Shown here piece by piece: positions 12,533-23,594 of a stretch of 64,000 bases of DNA (position 1 is its first letter; each line of letters starts with the position of its first letter). The stretch is taken from NCBI GenBank assembly GCA_024364735.1, contig JAGFNQ010000836.1:1-64000 (forward strand), given 5' to 3'. The notes under the pieces were generated by a model. The model worked only from the letters and a program-made list of their open reading frames with translations, searched no databases and was not told the DNA's origin. Source of the stretch: Boesenbergia rotunda (Eukaryota > Streptophyta > Magnoliopsida > Zingiberales > Zingiberaceae). Position numbers and translations under genes: made by a program.

Positions 12533-12981
12533 TGTTGGTTATAGCTAGGCGGGTTTCCTAAGCAACCACGGGGTCGAACATGAGAGACCTCTCTATATCT
12601 ACGGATTAAAATTTAATCCGAATAGAGACTCATCTCCCGAACGACCATTTCGTCGTCGTATTAATTGATTCAAGTCACAACTTAGCCAAAACCAAGGTAA
12701 GGCCTTGTAACTTTCCAAATCAATCGACTGCGGAAAAGACGACGAATGAATCACTGATTTTTGTGTTTATTATCGGGGTCCATGACATAATTAATTATCA
12801 ATATTAATTAACACATAATTAAACTATGATAACTAATTATGAACACATGCAATGATAAAAACAAGCATGAAATAATAAGAACAACGAAGGAGCCAAAGAA
12901 GAGGTATACCTCATCTTTTACCTCGAAGTCTTCTACCTTATGACCCTCCCCTCTTGGACGTCGTGTGGGCGACGAGCTACT
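12533..12981 (-). repeat. 3' LTR of copia element F, left part (U5 side)
   Basis: It begins TGTTGGTTATAGC on the plus strand, exactly as F's 5' LTR begins at 39219 beside its primer site. It is interrupted at 12981/12982 by E1, and the rest continues at 32175-33783. The sequence up to the break (GACGAGCTAC) runs on as CTACCAAGACG at 32175. F's other LTR shows this uninterrupted at 39655-39675, which proves the split. Confidence 0.9.
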
Positions 12982-13371
12982 TGTTATGATGTATACTAAA
13001 AGCCTTGCCTTTTGGTAAGAATACATCTATATTTTAAAGAGAATCAAAAAATCACACAGTACATGTTTATATTAGTATATGCACAAACTGTCTGATGCGT
13101 GGCATTGTAGATAACATGGTGCGTGGTGTCGCACAGAAGATCATGTTATCAGGTTCCTTGCCGAAGTATAAGAAAGAGGCTCACAACCGAGATGGAGTTG
13201 GACAAACCATCGGGATGGTTGTAGTGTAATTAGGTGTGATTTATCTAAACCATAGAATTACACTAGTATACTTTGTGTACATTGAGTAGGACCAAAAGAG
13301 AGGTCATCCAATTTTTGTACTGACTTACTAAATTAGATTAGACCTCGGATAATATTATGGAGTACGATCTC
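12982..13371 (+). repeat. 5' LTR of E1, first part
   Basis: It aligns with 30104 onward: the phrases ATGTATACTAAAAG, GTCTGATGC and the GGAGTACGATCTC junction are shared. It stops at 13371, where element D begins. Confidence 0.9.
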
Positions 13372-13712
13372 TGATAGATCGAAGGCGATGCTAGAGGGGG
13401 GGGGTGAATAACGACTTTCGAACCCCTTTCTTCCTACACGGTTAGTTGTACAACGGAATATACAATAAAAACAATCAAACAAATACTAACCAATGCTAAC
13501 ACGGAAGATTTACTTGGTATCCACCCCGGATGGATGACTAATCCAAGAATCCGTCGGTGGATCACACCCCGGATAACCTCCGGCTAACTCTGTCGCTCCT
13601 TGTGGGTGGAGAAACCTCACCACAACACTTCGGATGCTATCTGAGCAAAAAAGACTACTAACTCACTTTACCCAAGCGAGCTTGTCAAAGGTCTCAACCT
13701 CCACGATGTCCT

Positions 13713-13722
13713 CTTTAAATAG
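13713..13722 (-). promoter_or_regulatory. TATA box of D 3' LTR
   Basis: The minus strand reads CTATTTAAAG. The same box is at 18347-18356 in the other LTR and at 34948-34957 in the solo LTR, each time just downstream of the GTCGAC array. Confidence 0.7.
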
Positions 13723-13744
13723 AACCCTAGGCTGATAACTCGCC

Positions 13745-13900
13745 ACCAGTTGACTGCCCCCAAGGGCAGTCGACTGCCCCCACCAAAATCCGACCGTTAC
13801 ACGCCTAACATTCGAATTTTGGCTGTCGACTGGTGGCCAGACCCTTTTTGTGAGTTTTATCAGTCGACTGCCCCAATGGCAGTCGACTGCCCTACTCACA
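13745..13900. repeat. GTCGAC palindrome array in D LTR
   Basis: Four exact CAGTCGACTG-like sites and decayed copies form mirrored pairs with CCCC/GGGG inner arms, such as CAGTCGACTGCCCC then GGCAGTCGACTG. Each pair can fold into a stem of about 12-15 bp. Equivalent arrays are at 18383-18540 and 34800-34925. Confidence 0.85.
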
Positions 13901-14359
13901 CACCTAGGGTTTCCCTTCCCGAGTACACTTCTCTCAGCACTCGACCCTAGGACTTTCTCGAGTACAATCACACAGCACTCGTACCCTTACGACTCGACTC
14001 ACTCCTCCTCTGCAACCTCGACTGTTGCCTTCGTGCTCTCTTCATCTTCGGCCCTCGTCCTCGAATGCGCACACAAGCCTCCAGCTTGCATCCATGCCAC
14101 CCTTCACGTACGCCTTGAAGTCCGCGCCTATCAGCTTATCGTCCCTGCTCTCCAAGGTGCCTCGGGTGCACACAACCCTCCAGCTTGTCTCCATGCCACC
14201 CTTCACTGTACTGAGGTCATCCAGTCAAGTCCATATGTGTAACCTATACATCCTGCACACTCAACATACACATATGAGATAACAAGGGTAATCCTAACTT
14301 AAACCTTTTGCCCAAACATCAAAACTCATGATCACTCCGGATCACAGATTGCCTCAATA

Positions 14360-16483
14360 TTCTCTCCCTTTTTGATGTTTGGCAATACGTTTAAGTTAGG
14401 GAAACAAGATAGTAGTCAATAGCAAAAACCATGCTAAACAAATGCAATGCATACATGGATCCTATTCCCTAGGCATCCCACACCTAACCCTCCACGTTAG
14501 GAATTTCTCACACCTAACCCTCTAAGTTAGGATTTTCACCACCTAACCCTCCAAGTTAGGATTTTCACCAAAATGGGCTTTTTAAAGCTTCTCCCAAGCT
14601 CCCCCTACATTGAACTTACAAAGGCTTTGTAAGAACCTCTCCAAGGTTCCCCTTACGCCAAGAATGGATCAACCATACTCCCCCTTATTCTCAGCTCCCC
14701 CTAAACCTAGGGGCTCTTGCAAAGGTATTTTTGGTTTCCCAACTTAAACCCAAACTTCTCCCCCTTTGCCTAACACAAAAAGACCTCAATAATATCCAAT
14801 TATTTGATCTTTTAGTCCCCAATGATCCTAAACAAAGTGTACTAGCCCCCCATACACTCGTTTTCCATCATTTGGACCCAAGTCAGCTGTTGGATACCCA
14901 CACTAGCCCTGACCAGTCGACTGCCTCTGTTGGCAGTCGACTGATACTCTAAAACTCAGTTTTTCAGGCCACATTCAGAAATGCGCCAAAATTCCACAAT
15001 TCTCCAAAAATTCTCAAATTTCGTGGAGAACTTTGTGGTACCCATACCTACTTTGGAAAAATATATTCCACAATGTATCTATCACCATTCCCAAGTTTGA
15101 CACAAAACTCAAAAATTTTCTTATGAAAATTAAGGCAAACAAGGAGACACCCTCCCCCTTAACCTATGCCTTCTCCCAAGTTTCAATTTTCATTTTCCAA
15201 GGTTATGTTCTACCCAACTTAACACACTAACACCATGTTGAGTTATACTCAACCCAACACCCGAGTTCTTTCCCCTTGGACACCATTAAAGAATTGCTCC
15301 CAAGCAACCTTATCCCTAGTGCCAAAAAGAACTCATCAACACTTAAGAGAGTCTAAGAGTTTGCAAGCACATTTGCTAGGATATACCCTATCCTAGAAAA
15401 ATAAGATTCCATGAAAAAAACACCAAACGTGCTTGACTTGTGGTACAAACCTAATTGCCTAAAAGTTTGGCATTTCGTATCAACTTTCAATTCCATTCAT
15501 GAATCCTTATGTTTGTCAAAACAATCCATCTTGATTTTACATATATAATGGTCCTCAATTTTTCTTTTTATCTCCTAAATGTGATGAAGGTCTCCCCCTT
15601 TTTATTTTCTTAATTCCGGATAAATATCCACTGATTAATCTCCCTTGAACTTTCCATATGCCTCATTTCATAAAATCACCATTATATCATGAGACAAGTC
15701 CTCACCATTTAAAGAGTATAATCAAGGATTTAACTTTAAGGCCATATCTTATCATCCAAAATACCTTTTCTCTCTAACCCTACTGATCAGTCGACTGCCC
15801 AAATGGTAGTCGACTGCGAAAACTTACAGAGAGCTTCCGGGCTTGAGACCAGTCGACTAGTACCTGAATTTTAGGTTTTTCAGTCAAATTTCAGAAATCC
15901 CTAAATAATTCTACAAATCTCCAAAAATTATGAAATTTCGTGGGGAGATTTGTGAGCCAATGTCTACTTGGAAAAAATACGTTTCCAAACAAATGTACTC
16001 CGGATCCCATGATTGGCACGAAACTCAACTTTTCCTAAAGTGTATCATTGAAACTCATCCCAAAAGTCTCAATTATGATTTCTCCTCACTGTTTCTTCTT
16101 ATCCTTGATTATAGTTCATTTCTATCATAGCATTACATGGTATTCACAAATGAAAACCATTTTACCTAATATAATTGTATTTTCATTCTTTCTCCCTAAA
16201 TTCCCTTTTAATGTGCCAAAACATAGAATTAAGACTTACCCAAGTCTTCCAACCCTTTTTGGCACAATTCACCTAATTTCCTAGGAGAGAAACTTTTGAG
16301 ATCCATTTACCATAGACCCCAAAGGCTCCTAAGCTCCCCCTTGAGCTCTTAGCCCTAGCCACCTCCCTAGGTGACTCTACCCACACTAGACCACACCGGT
16401 GAGCCCCCGGTGACTCTTGGCCTACAAAATGAACCTTCTTAACCTTAGACACCTTGTCTTGGGTTAAGTTGTTCCTTCTACCC
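14360..16483 (-). other. D internal non-coding DNA with PPT and GTCGAC pairs
   Basis: The minus strand has AAAAAGGGAGAGAATA directly before the 3' LTR (14360-14376), the polypurine tract. Two further GTCGAC pairs occur at about 14914-14942 and 15785-15855. The phrase 'cacctaaccctccaagttagg' or a close variant is repeated about four times near 14480-14560. No pol motif or credible ORF was seen. Confidence 0.7.
14480..14570. repeat. short tandem repeat CACCTAACCCTCCAAGTTAG
   Basis: Three to four imperfect direct copies of about 30 bases, each containing CACCTAACCCTC followed by GTTAGGA. The copies carry a small inverted pair (CCTAAC/GTTAGG). Confidence 0.65.
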
Positions 16484-17945
16484 TCAAATGACACCCCCTT
16501 GCCATTTTTGGTCTTCTCTTCTTGCCAAGATTATATGCTTCCCCAGCATACTTCTTTTTGTTGGTCTTGGAGTCTTAGATCGGTATCCTAAACCCGATCT
16601 ATTGTAGTTGAGTTTTAAACTACCCAACACCATATCTAATCTCTTAGATCCAACCGTGAATCTTTCTACGGCCTTTTCTAATGTATCAAGCCTTGTCCTC
16701 AAGGCTTGATTTTCCCTCTCTAGACCTTTAACTTTGGAGTCCATATGTCCACTTTGGACATTCCTAGAGCTACCCATTTTCCTAGGCACATTCCTTCCCT
16801 TCTTGGGATTAGTGCCATGATCCTTGGGTCTAGAGCTCTTGGGTTGATCATGATGCATGCCTTTCATAGGGTGTTAATCTACCTTGTTAACCCTAGTCCT
16901 ATCACTATATCTGAATCCAAAGTTATACACCATTAAGTATTTTTCATGAAAGCTAGCATGCATGGAGGGATGATTAACATTATTTTTAAAATGCAATGAG
17001 GAACTTGAAATTGAGTTACATTTTAATCAACGGTTAGAAATTACCTCCCTTACCCTTGAAATTCCCCCTTGATGTGATCTTTGCTTCCTTCTTTCTTCTT
17101 TCTCCCATCTCCTCAAGTGTCCCATTTTCTTGAGCTCTTTCTTCCTTGGACACTTGGTGTGGTAGTGCCCTAGCTCACCACACGTGAAGCATCGGATCTT
17201 CTTCTTTTTAGCTTGGGCCTCTTCATTCCTACAACCCACGTTAGATTTAAAAGAATTTGAAATGAGTTTAGATTTTACCTCCTTTTACCTTTTGGACACT
17301 TGTCCTTGTAGTGTCCCTTTTCGTTGCAACCAAAGCATGTGATATGTTCTTTTGATTTGGCTTTGGTGGAGGTTGGAACTTCATGTTCAACTTTTGATGA
17401 TGTGGATGCCTCCTCTTGATCCAGTACGGTTGAGGGTCTCTCCTCCCCCTAAATTCTTGAAATCGATACCTCCTCTTCTTCTCTTGAGGAGGTTGATGAT
17501 CTTTCACACTCTCCCTCACTTGAAGATGTAGATACTTCCTTTTCTTTTTCTTCTTCTTCTTGACTCATTTGACTTTTCTCCTTGGGCTCTTGAACTTGTG
17601 TAGGACTTTCATGATATTCTTTCAAATTGCTCCATAGTTCACATGCATTTTGGTATGCCTCTACACAACTCAAAATTTTATTAGGCACAATATCAATCAA
17701 TTACCCATTACCTTTTCATTTGCCCTTGCTTGTTCTTGTTGCTCTTGATTCCAATACCTAGGTCTAAGCCTCTTCCCGTGCTTATCCTTTGGAATATCGA
17801 AGGGCTCTTCATGCGCGATCCGAAGGTCCCACTCCATTCCGAACCATGCCTCCATTCTCGCTTTCCAATATCCGAAATTCTCATGGTCGTAGGCCGGTGG
17901 AGTGTAGATGTCGTCCCCCAACTTATCTTCCATTTTCATTTCCCT
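16484..17945 (-). pseudogene. reduced gag with two zinc knuckles (element D)
   Basis: It starts at ATG 17939 with a UBN2-gag N-terminus (PPAYDHENFGYWKARMEAWF, residues ~14-33) and reaches ACELWSNLKEYHES. Then, instead of the usual ~150-residue capsid-like core, it goes straight into an acidic Ser/Glu tract, so the core appears deleted. A frameshift lies near 17700. Two CCHC knuckles follow in different frames: CFGCNEKGHYKDKC (about 17340-17299) and CFTCGELGHYHTKC (about 17190-17149). The tail (16867-16484) has a basic patch and a coiled coil (LERENQALRTRLDTLEKAVE). It cannot form a normal capsid protein but keeps the nucleic-acid-binding parts. Confidence 0.8.
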
Positions 17946-17991
17946 CTAGCGTGTGCTCCCTCGGCAGTTAGTTCGATCAAGAGCGATCCTC

Positions 17992-18003
17992 GCTCTGATA
18001 CCA
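17992..18003 (-). other. primer-binding site of D (tRNA-iMet)
   Basis: The minus strand is an exact TGGTATCAGAGC, two bases inside the 5' LTR end (18006). Confidence 0.92.
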
Positions 18004-18005
18004 AT

Positions 18006-19008
18006 TGATAGATCGAAGACGATGCTAGAGGGGGGGGGTGAATAGCGACTTTCGAACCCCTTTCTTCCTACACGGTTAGTTGCACAGCGGAATATACAAT
18101 AAAAACAATCAAACAAATACAAACCAATGCTAACATGAAAGTTTTACTTGGTATCCACCTCGGATGGGTGACTAATCCAAGAATCCGTCGGTGGATCACA
18201 CCCGGATAACCTCCGGCTAACTCTGTCGCTCCTTGTGGGTGGAGAAACCTCACCACACCACTTCGGACGCTATCTAAGCACAAAAGACTACTAACTCACT
18301 TTACTCAAGCGAGTTTCGTCAAAGGTCTCAGCCTCCACGAAGTCCTCTTTAAATAGAACCCTAGGCTGATAACTCGCCACCAGTTGTCGACTGCCCCCAC
18401 CAAAATCCGACCGTTACACGCCTAACGTTCGAATTCTGGTTGTCACCAGTCGACTGCTCCCGGGGCAGTCGACTGGTCCAGTGGCTAGACTCTTTCTGTG
18501 AGTTTTATCAGTCGACTGCCCCAATGGCAGTTGACTGCCCTACTCACACACCTAGGGTTTCCCTTCCCGAGTTCACTTCTTTCAGCACTCGACCCTAGGA
18601 CTTTCCCGAGTACAATCACACAGCACTCGTACCCTCATGACTCGACTGACTCTTCCTCTGCAGCCTCGACTGCTACCTTCGCGCCCTCTTCATCTTCGGC
18701 GCTCGTCCCTCGGATGCGCACACAAGCCTCCAGCTTGCATCCATGCCACCCATCACGTACGCCTCGAAGTTCGCGCCCATCAGTTCATCGTCCCTACTCT
18801 CCAAGGTCCCTCGGGTGCACACAAGTCTCCAGCTTATCTCCATGCCACCCTTCACTGTACTGAGGTCGTCCAGTCAAGTCCATATGTGTAACCTGTACAT
18901 CCTGCACACTCAACATACACATATGAGATAACAAGGGTAAACCTAACATAAACCCTTTGCCCAAACATCAAAACTCATGATCACTCCGGATCACAGATTG
19001 CCTCAACA
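18006..19008 (-). repeat. 5' LTR of D
   Basis: It begins TGATAGATCG beside the primer site and ends CCTCAACA. It aligns throughout with 13372-14359 with scattered substitutions and small indels; around 18383-18480 the palindrome region is rearranged relative to the other LTR. TATA box at 18347-18356 on the minus strand. Confidence 0.88.
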
Positions 19009-20564
19009 CGATCTCTTAATCCCGAAATAATGACAAACATATATTATTAATTAATGTTTCTTTGATTTATCAATGGGCGAGATCTATTCTGTTAGATCGA
19101 TAGACTCGGTAAGTTGGGAGATAATATTAATAATATAATGTGCTGTTGATTATTGACGGAATCCATGTCCTGGTGAGTCGGGATGATGATGCCCCCTTGG
19201 TGAGCTCAAAAAGGTTGTCATGTCAATCTTGCAAGTGGACTATGGTCCGACTTGATGAAAAGGATGAGTGGTACTAATCAAGGATCAAGAAGATAATTAA
19301 TTTAATTATCAATAAATTAAATTAATTATCGGGCATACGATATCTTAAACACGGGGAGATGGACGACTCGTAATAGGTGGAGCCCATATGAAAATATGGG
19401 GGTTGATGAGGAAGTACAAGGGGATCCTTTAGTGGAATGGAATCCGCAATTAATTGGAAATTATTCCAATTAATTAAAACCCTAAAACCCTCTCTCTCTC
19501 TCCTCTTCTCTTCTCCTCCACCTCCTCCCTAGGGCAAACCGGTGGTGAAGAAGGAGGCTTCTTCTTCCTCCTCTCTTCGGTTCTTCTCTCTCGGATTGCT
19601 GTCAGTGACCAGGAGCTACCGACGGAGCTCTCCTCTGCAGGTCTTGGTGCACAGCGTGGAGGGGGGCGGCGGGGTTTGCCGACGCAAGGGAGCTATGCGG
19701 CGCCGAAGGTGAAGAAACCCCTTGGTTTTCTTCACTTTTCTTTTTCTTCTCTTCCAGATCTTCTGCTGTTGAGGTCCACTAGTCAAGGAGAGGCTTTCTT
19801 CTCCTTTGTGGCTCGCGAAAACAGAGGAGGAAGAGAGGTGATCACCGGCGAGAAGCAACTTCTCCTCTTTAGTGATTGTCACCGAAAAAAGGGGATGTTG
19901 GAGGATCTCTTCTTCCTTGTGGAGCTGCTGCTGCGAGATAGGAAGGACAAGGAAGGGTTGGCTCGGGTGGAGGTGAAGGTTTCTTCCCAAACTTCATCTC
20001 TTCTCTCTTGAAGGGTCGCCGGCGGTGGGCCAAACCCTAAACCTAGGGTTTGGTATTTTGGCACAAAGAAGGGAGAAAGGAAAGGATTAATTGCAGCCTT
20101 GGTGGTCCCGCGTCTTGGTAGATCATCGCCCACACGACATCCAGGAGGGGAGGGTCATAAGGTAGAAGACTGCGAGGTAAACGATGAGGTATAATTCTCC
20201 CGAGCTCCAATTTTATTTTGTTATGCTTTAATTGTGCCATATCGCTTTGCTTTATCATTTTATGTACATTAGTTTATTATTTTGATTTGATATCATAGAC
20301 AATAATTAACTAACTAGACCCGAAGATAAACACAAAAATCGGCGATCCAAATCATTGTCTTTTCCCGATTAATTAATCCGAAAAGTTACCAGGCCTTAAC
20401 CTCAGTTTTGGCTAAATTGTAACTTGGATTAATTAGCACGACGATGAATCGGTCGTTAGAGGGACGGGTCTCTATTCGGATTAAATTTTTTAATCCGTAG
20501 GCATAGAGAGGTCTATCAGATACGACCCCATGGTTGTCTTGGAAACCACCAAGCCATACCAACA
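19009..20564 (+). repeat. 5' LTR of E1, second part
   Basis: It resumes the E1 LTR at CGATCTCTTAATCC and ends CCATACCAACA three bases before the primer site. Compared with the 3' LTR it lacks about 120 bases at 19440/19441 (equivalent to 30921-31040), including the TATA box. A CT-rich run (19485-19530) begins the transcribed part. ORFs at 19616-20133 on both strands recur at 31237-31741 and are fortuitous LTR reading frames. Confidence 0.88.
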
Positions 20565-20566
20565 AT

Positions 20567-20578
20567 TGGTATCAGAGC
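20567..20578 (+). other. primer-binding site of E1 (tRNA-iMet)
   Basis: Exact TGGTATCAGAGC, two bases after the LTR end. The ~1-kb leader that follows (20579-21635) shows no coding feature; it matches, inverted, the leader of F at 38160-39204. Confidence 0.92.
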
Positions 20579-21635
20579 TGTGTTTTTGATTGTGTGTGTT
20601 TAGGATTCAGTTATTTTTCTGCACATTATCTTGTACATAGTTTTGCTGGATAATTTTTAGATGTGCGTAGGCTAACTTTTTGCTGCAGGCACTAGATTCC
20701 AACTATTATGGCAATTGTGATCTTTGTATGTGATTGATTGTGTTTTGATGTAAATTAATTGAGTCCTCGGGGTTGACGAGGCTAGATAAGTTATTTAATT
20801 TTTGTAATTAAATATGACACTTGTTTATCCAAGCTTTCTATTTACTTTGATCTAGATGATATGTACACTCCTTCGTGGAGTATAGGATCAATGGATGTAA
20901 ATAAGTAAGCTAGTCATCTCGGCTCGGGGAATCCTTCATGGTGGCTTGTGCATGGATAGGATGGAGTGGACGAGGTGATGACACGACTGGAGGCGCATTG
21001 GAGACCAAGGCCATAATAGTTGGAAAAATCTAGGATTTTTTCATAGGTCTATTATTTTTGGTTTATGTGCTTCTTGTGTGTGTGCATGTGAAAAACCTCA
21101 AACACAAATAACTAAGTGGGAGAGGGACCTAATGGTCCCATGGCCTCCATTACAATCTGATAAGTGATGCGAACAAGTCTGTGCGTCGGCTCTGAGTGCC
21201 TTCCTCCCCATCGGATGGGCTTGTTCTGTGGATCACTAGGTCAGAAAAGACTATAGGAAATTATTGAAGAGCGTGTGTACTTCCCCATCGGAAGACACAT
21301 AATCGGAAATAATTTTTTTTAGTGTCGTGTAATGGTAGACACTTAGATACAAATAATAGTATTCTCTCCATCGGAGTCACTGCTATTATTTGTAGGACTG
21401 AAGAGGACCAACTATTAATTTTACTTGTCAGAAAGTTAGGATGACAAGATAGTAAAATTAATGGGTAAAACCTCCTCTCACAAATGTAGAACTCGTATAC
21501 GTCCAACCATCATAGCATACGAAATTCTCGGTGTTTTGAGGTGTTGGTAGATTTTGTAATAAATTGTTTTTGAGGTATCAATTTATTTTTCAAAATCTGA
21601 AGTGTGTGATTGTTATGATTCTCAAGTACTTTAAA

Positions 21636-22560
21636 ATGGATCTAGACCCACTAGAACTAATTGATAGAGAAAACCAACTTAATGCCCCTAACAATAAGGA
21701 TTGGGAATTAAACATGGATTTTGTCTCTACTGCCGAGGAACCTAAAAGTGATCTTGTCGAGTTCTGTGCCGAAAAGTCTAGCGAGATTAACACTGAAGAG
21801 GAGTTTGTGTATTTTAGGAAATGGCTAGAAACAAACGAGACGACTGAGAGTCATCAAAATCAGGATTCTTCCATAACCAGTAAAATATCCGAACTCGATG
21901 AGCTCTTCGGGGAAAGTAATCAAGCCGCTAGGCATAAGGTATTGAAGAACTTGATGACAACTGTCTTAGTTGAGGGCATGCCCGTAAGGGAACATGTTCT
22001 CAAAATGATGACTTAGCTGAAGGAGATGGAAATTCTTGGAGCAAAAATTGATGGGGAAACCCAGATCAACTTTATCCTCCTATCTCTACCAAAGAGTTTT
22101 GAGGAGTTCCGCCTAAGATACAATATGGACGAACGTACATATTCGTGGGCAGAGCTTTTGATAGAACTCGAGGCGACAGAGGGGTTTTCTCTTCAGAGTT
22201 CACAGACTTCCATTGCTCAAGAAGTTTCTACTTCTAAACCGAAAGGAAAGAAGAAGAAGAAACAAGCTGGAGCAAAGAAAGAAGTACAGGAACCTCAGGG
22301 GCGCATAAAGAAGCAATGGGCAAGTGCTTTGTGTGCAAGCAGTCAGGACATTGGAAGATGGACTGTCCCCGTCGCCAGAGTTGTACCACAGGTATATTTT
22401 CTTCTTTGTCGTTGTAACATGTTTAGCGGTGATATCTACCGGTACCTGGTGAGTAGATATGGATGCCACTAATCATGTCTGTATTTTTGTGGAGGGGTTC
22501 CAGGAAACCCGACGGCTAGCTGAGGAGGATATCACTGACTAGATGGATGGCTATGGAGAC
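21636..22560 (+). pseudogene. copia gag and start of protease (element E1)
   Basis: The likely start is ATG 21636 (MDLDPLELIDREN), matching F's gag start. A UBN2-like Gag core follows (ELDELFGESNQAARHKVLKNL, then GMPVREHVLKM), stopped by TAG at 22014-22016. It resumes in frame (LLSLPKSFEEF, residues typical of the core's end) and runs to a lysine-rich tail. A frameshift near 22300 precedes the zinc knuckle CFVCKQSGHWKMDC (22322-22369). A decayed protease motif, ATNHVC, follows at about 22465-22480. The structural gene is inactive. Confidence 0.85.
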
Positions 22561-23056
22561 GAATTTTTGTAGTGAGATTCTTTATCTATTTCATTTATGC
22601 ATGTCTTTAGCATAGGATGATAGTTTTTGCTTTATAGAGATTACCTTTATGTACTTAGTTTTTTGGAAAGATCTTTTTGTTCAGTTTCTGGAATAAGATA
22701 TTTTCTATTGCTTTTATTTGTTAAAAGTGGAATAGAAGGAATATCTATTGAAGTACATAGATAGGCAATTAGTATATAAAACCAAAAGGCTCCCATGATG
22801 CAATTAATAAGCTTATCATCTTAACTAATGTAAGAAAAGGTTCCTTCCAAGTAGAGCCAAACATATATTTTGTCTCTAAGATTTGGTTTATTAAGCTCTA
22901 GTGGGATTCAAAAGTGGTCAACCAATAAGCCCTAGGGTTCATTGGTAAAGGAGGACATGTCTTCCTTAAGATGCTTTTGACTCTTACTAGGGAAGTAACA
23001 AAACCAAATAGGCTTGTTCTAGGCCTAGGGGCATAGAGCCAAAAATATGTAGAAAT
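22561..23056 (+). pseudogene. E1 internal remnant before the CACTA insertion
   Basis: No intact domain. The DNA aligns with F read in inverse (about 36720-37240); shared phrases include CTCCCATGATGCAATTAA and the Ile/Lys-rich run around the 'aggaatatctattgaagtac' region. It corresponds to the decayed protease-integrase interval of this copia family. Confidence 0.6.
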
Positions 23057-23079
23057 CACTAGTAGAAAAATGCTTTATA

Positions 23080-23380
23080 ACCACGGGCATTCACCGTTGC
23101 CGTAGGCGAAAAACACTGTTGTTAAAGGCCATGTTGTTAAAAGGGGTGGTCTACATCAACAGTTACAAACCATTGTCGTTTATAGTCAATAACAACAGTG
23201 TAGCAATGAGTTTTCACCGTTATCTTTTAATGTAATCGACTACAAGTTAACAATAGTATTAAACCGTTGTTTGTGTGTGATTTAAATAATAGTTTGACAA
23301 CAAATATAAATCATTATCTTTTGGTTGAGGCAGCCAATAATTTACAACAAATACCATTTAAAAATTAAATTATTTAAATA
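23080..23380. repeat. CACTA subterminal repeats, left
   Basis: Short motifs related to AACAACAGT, ACCGTTGTC and AAACCGTTGT recur in both orientations. In En/Spm these subterminal repeats bind TnpA. Confidence 0.75.
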
Positions 23381-23594
23381 ATTAAACAATATTGAACAAA
23401 CACACTTCAAACTATCATATATACATCAAAATATCATCAAATATCATACATTATATATGGATCCATTCCTCAAGATTCAATTTTTTTTGTTGGGGACTTT
23501 CCACCTACATTCCATGTTGATACAAAAATCCTACAACCAAATTTATAATCACTAGTCACATTGAAGCCCCCCCAAAAAGGCCAAAACAGATAGA

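Larger units (their letters stand above)
13372..14359 (-). repeat. 3' LTR of D
   Basis: It starts TGATAGATCG and ends CCTCAATA (CA decayed to TA). Starting from the low-coordinate end on the plus strand it holds a G9 run, a TATA box at 13713-13722 (minus), and four GTCGAC palindromes with partial copies at 13745-13900. Small ORFs near 13663-14282 lie wholly in the LTR and recur in the other copy; they have no domain and are not called. Confidence 0.88.
13372..19008 (-). mobile_element. complete gag-only LTR retrotransposon D (TR-GAG-like)
   Basis: Two ~1-kb LTRs (13372-14359 and 18006-19008) flank 3.6 kb of internal DNA with a tRNA-iMet primer site, a reduced gag and a PPT, but no protease, integrase, RT or RNase H. 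It interrupts the E1 LTR: the flanks share CGATCTC (13365-13371 and 19009-19015), and the uninterrupted site exists at about 30484-30500. Gag-only elements of this kind are known in plants as TR-GAGs and must use enzymes from other elements. Confidence 0.88.

Noticed and set aside
17992..18003. tRNA-iMet-like matches (also at 20567, 39205, 42017, 59522) as tRNA genes
   Set aside because: Only 12 bases match and each abuts an LTR; they are primer-binding sites.
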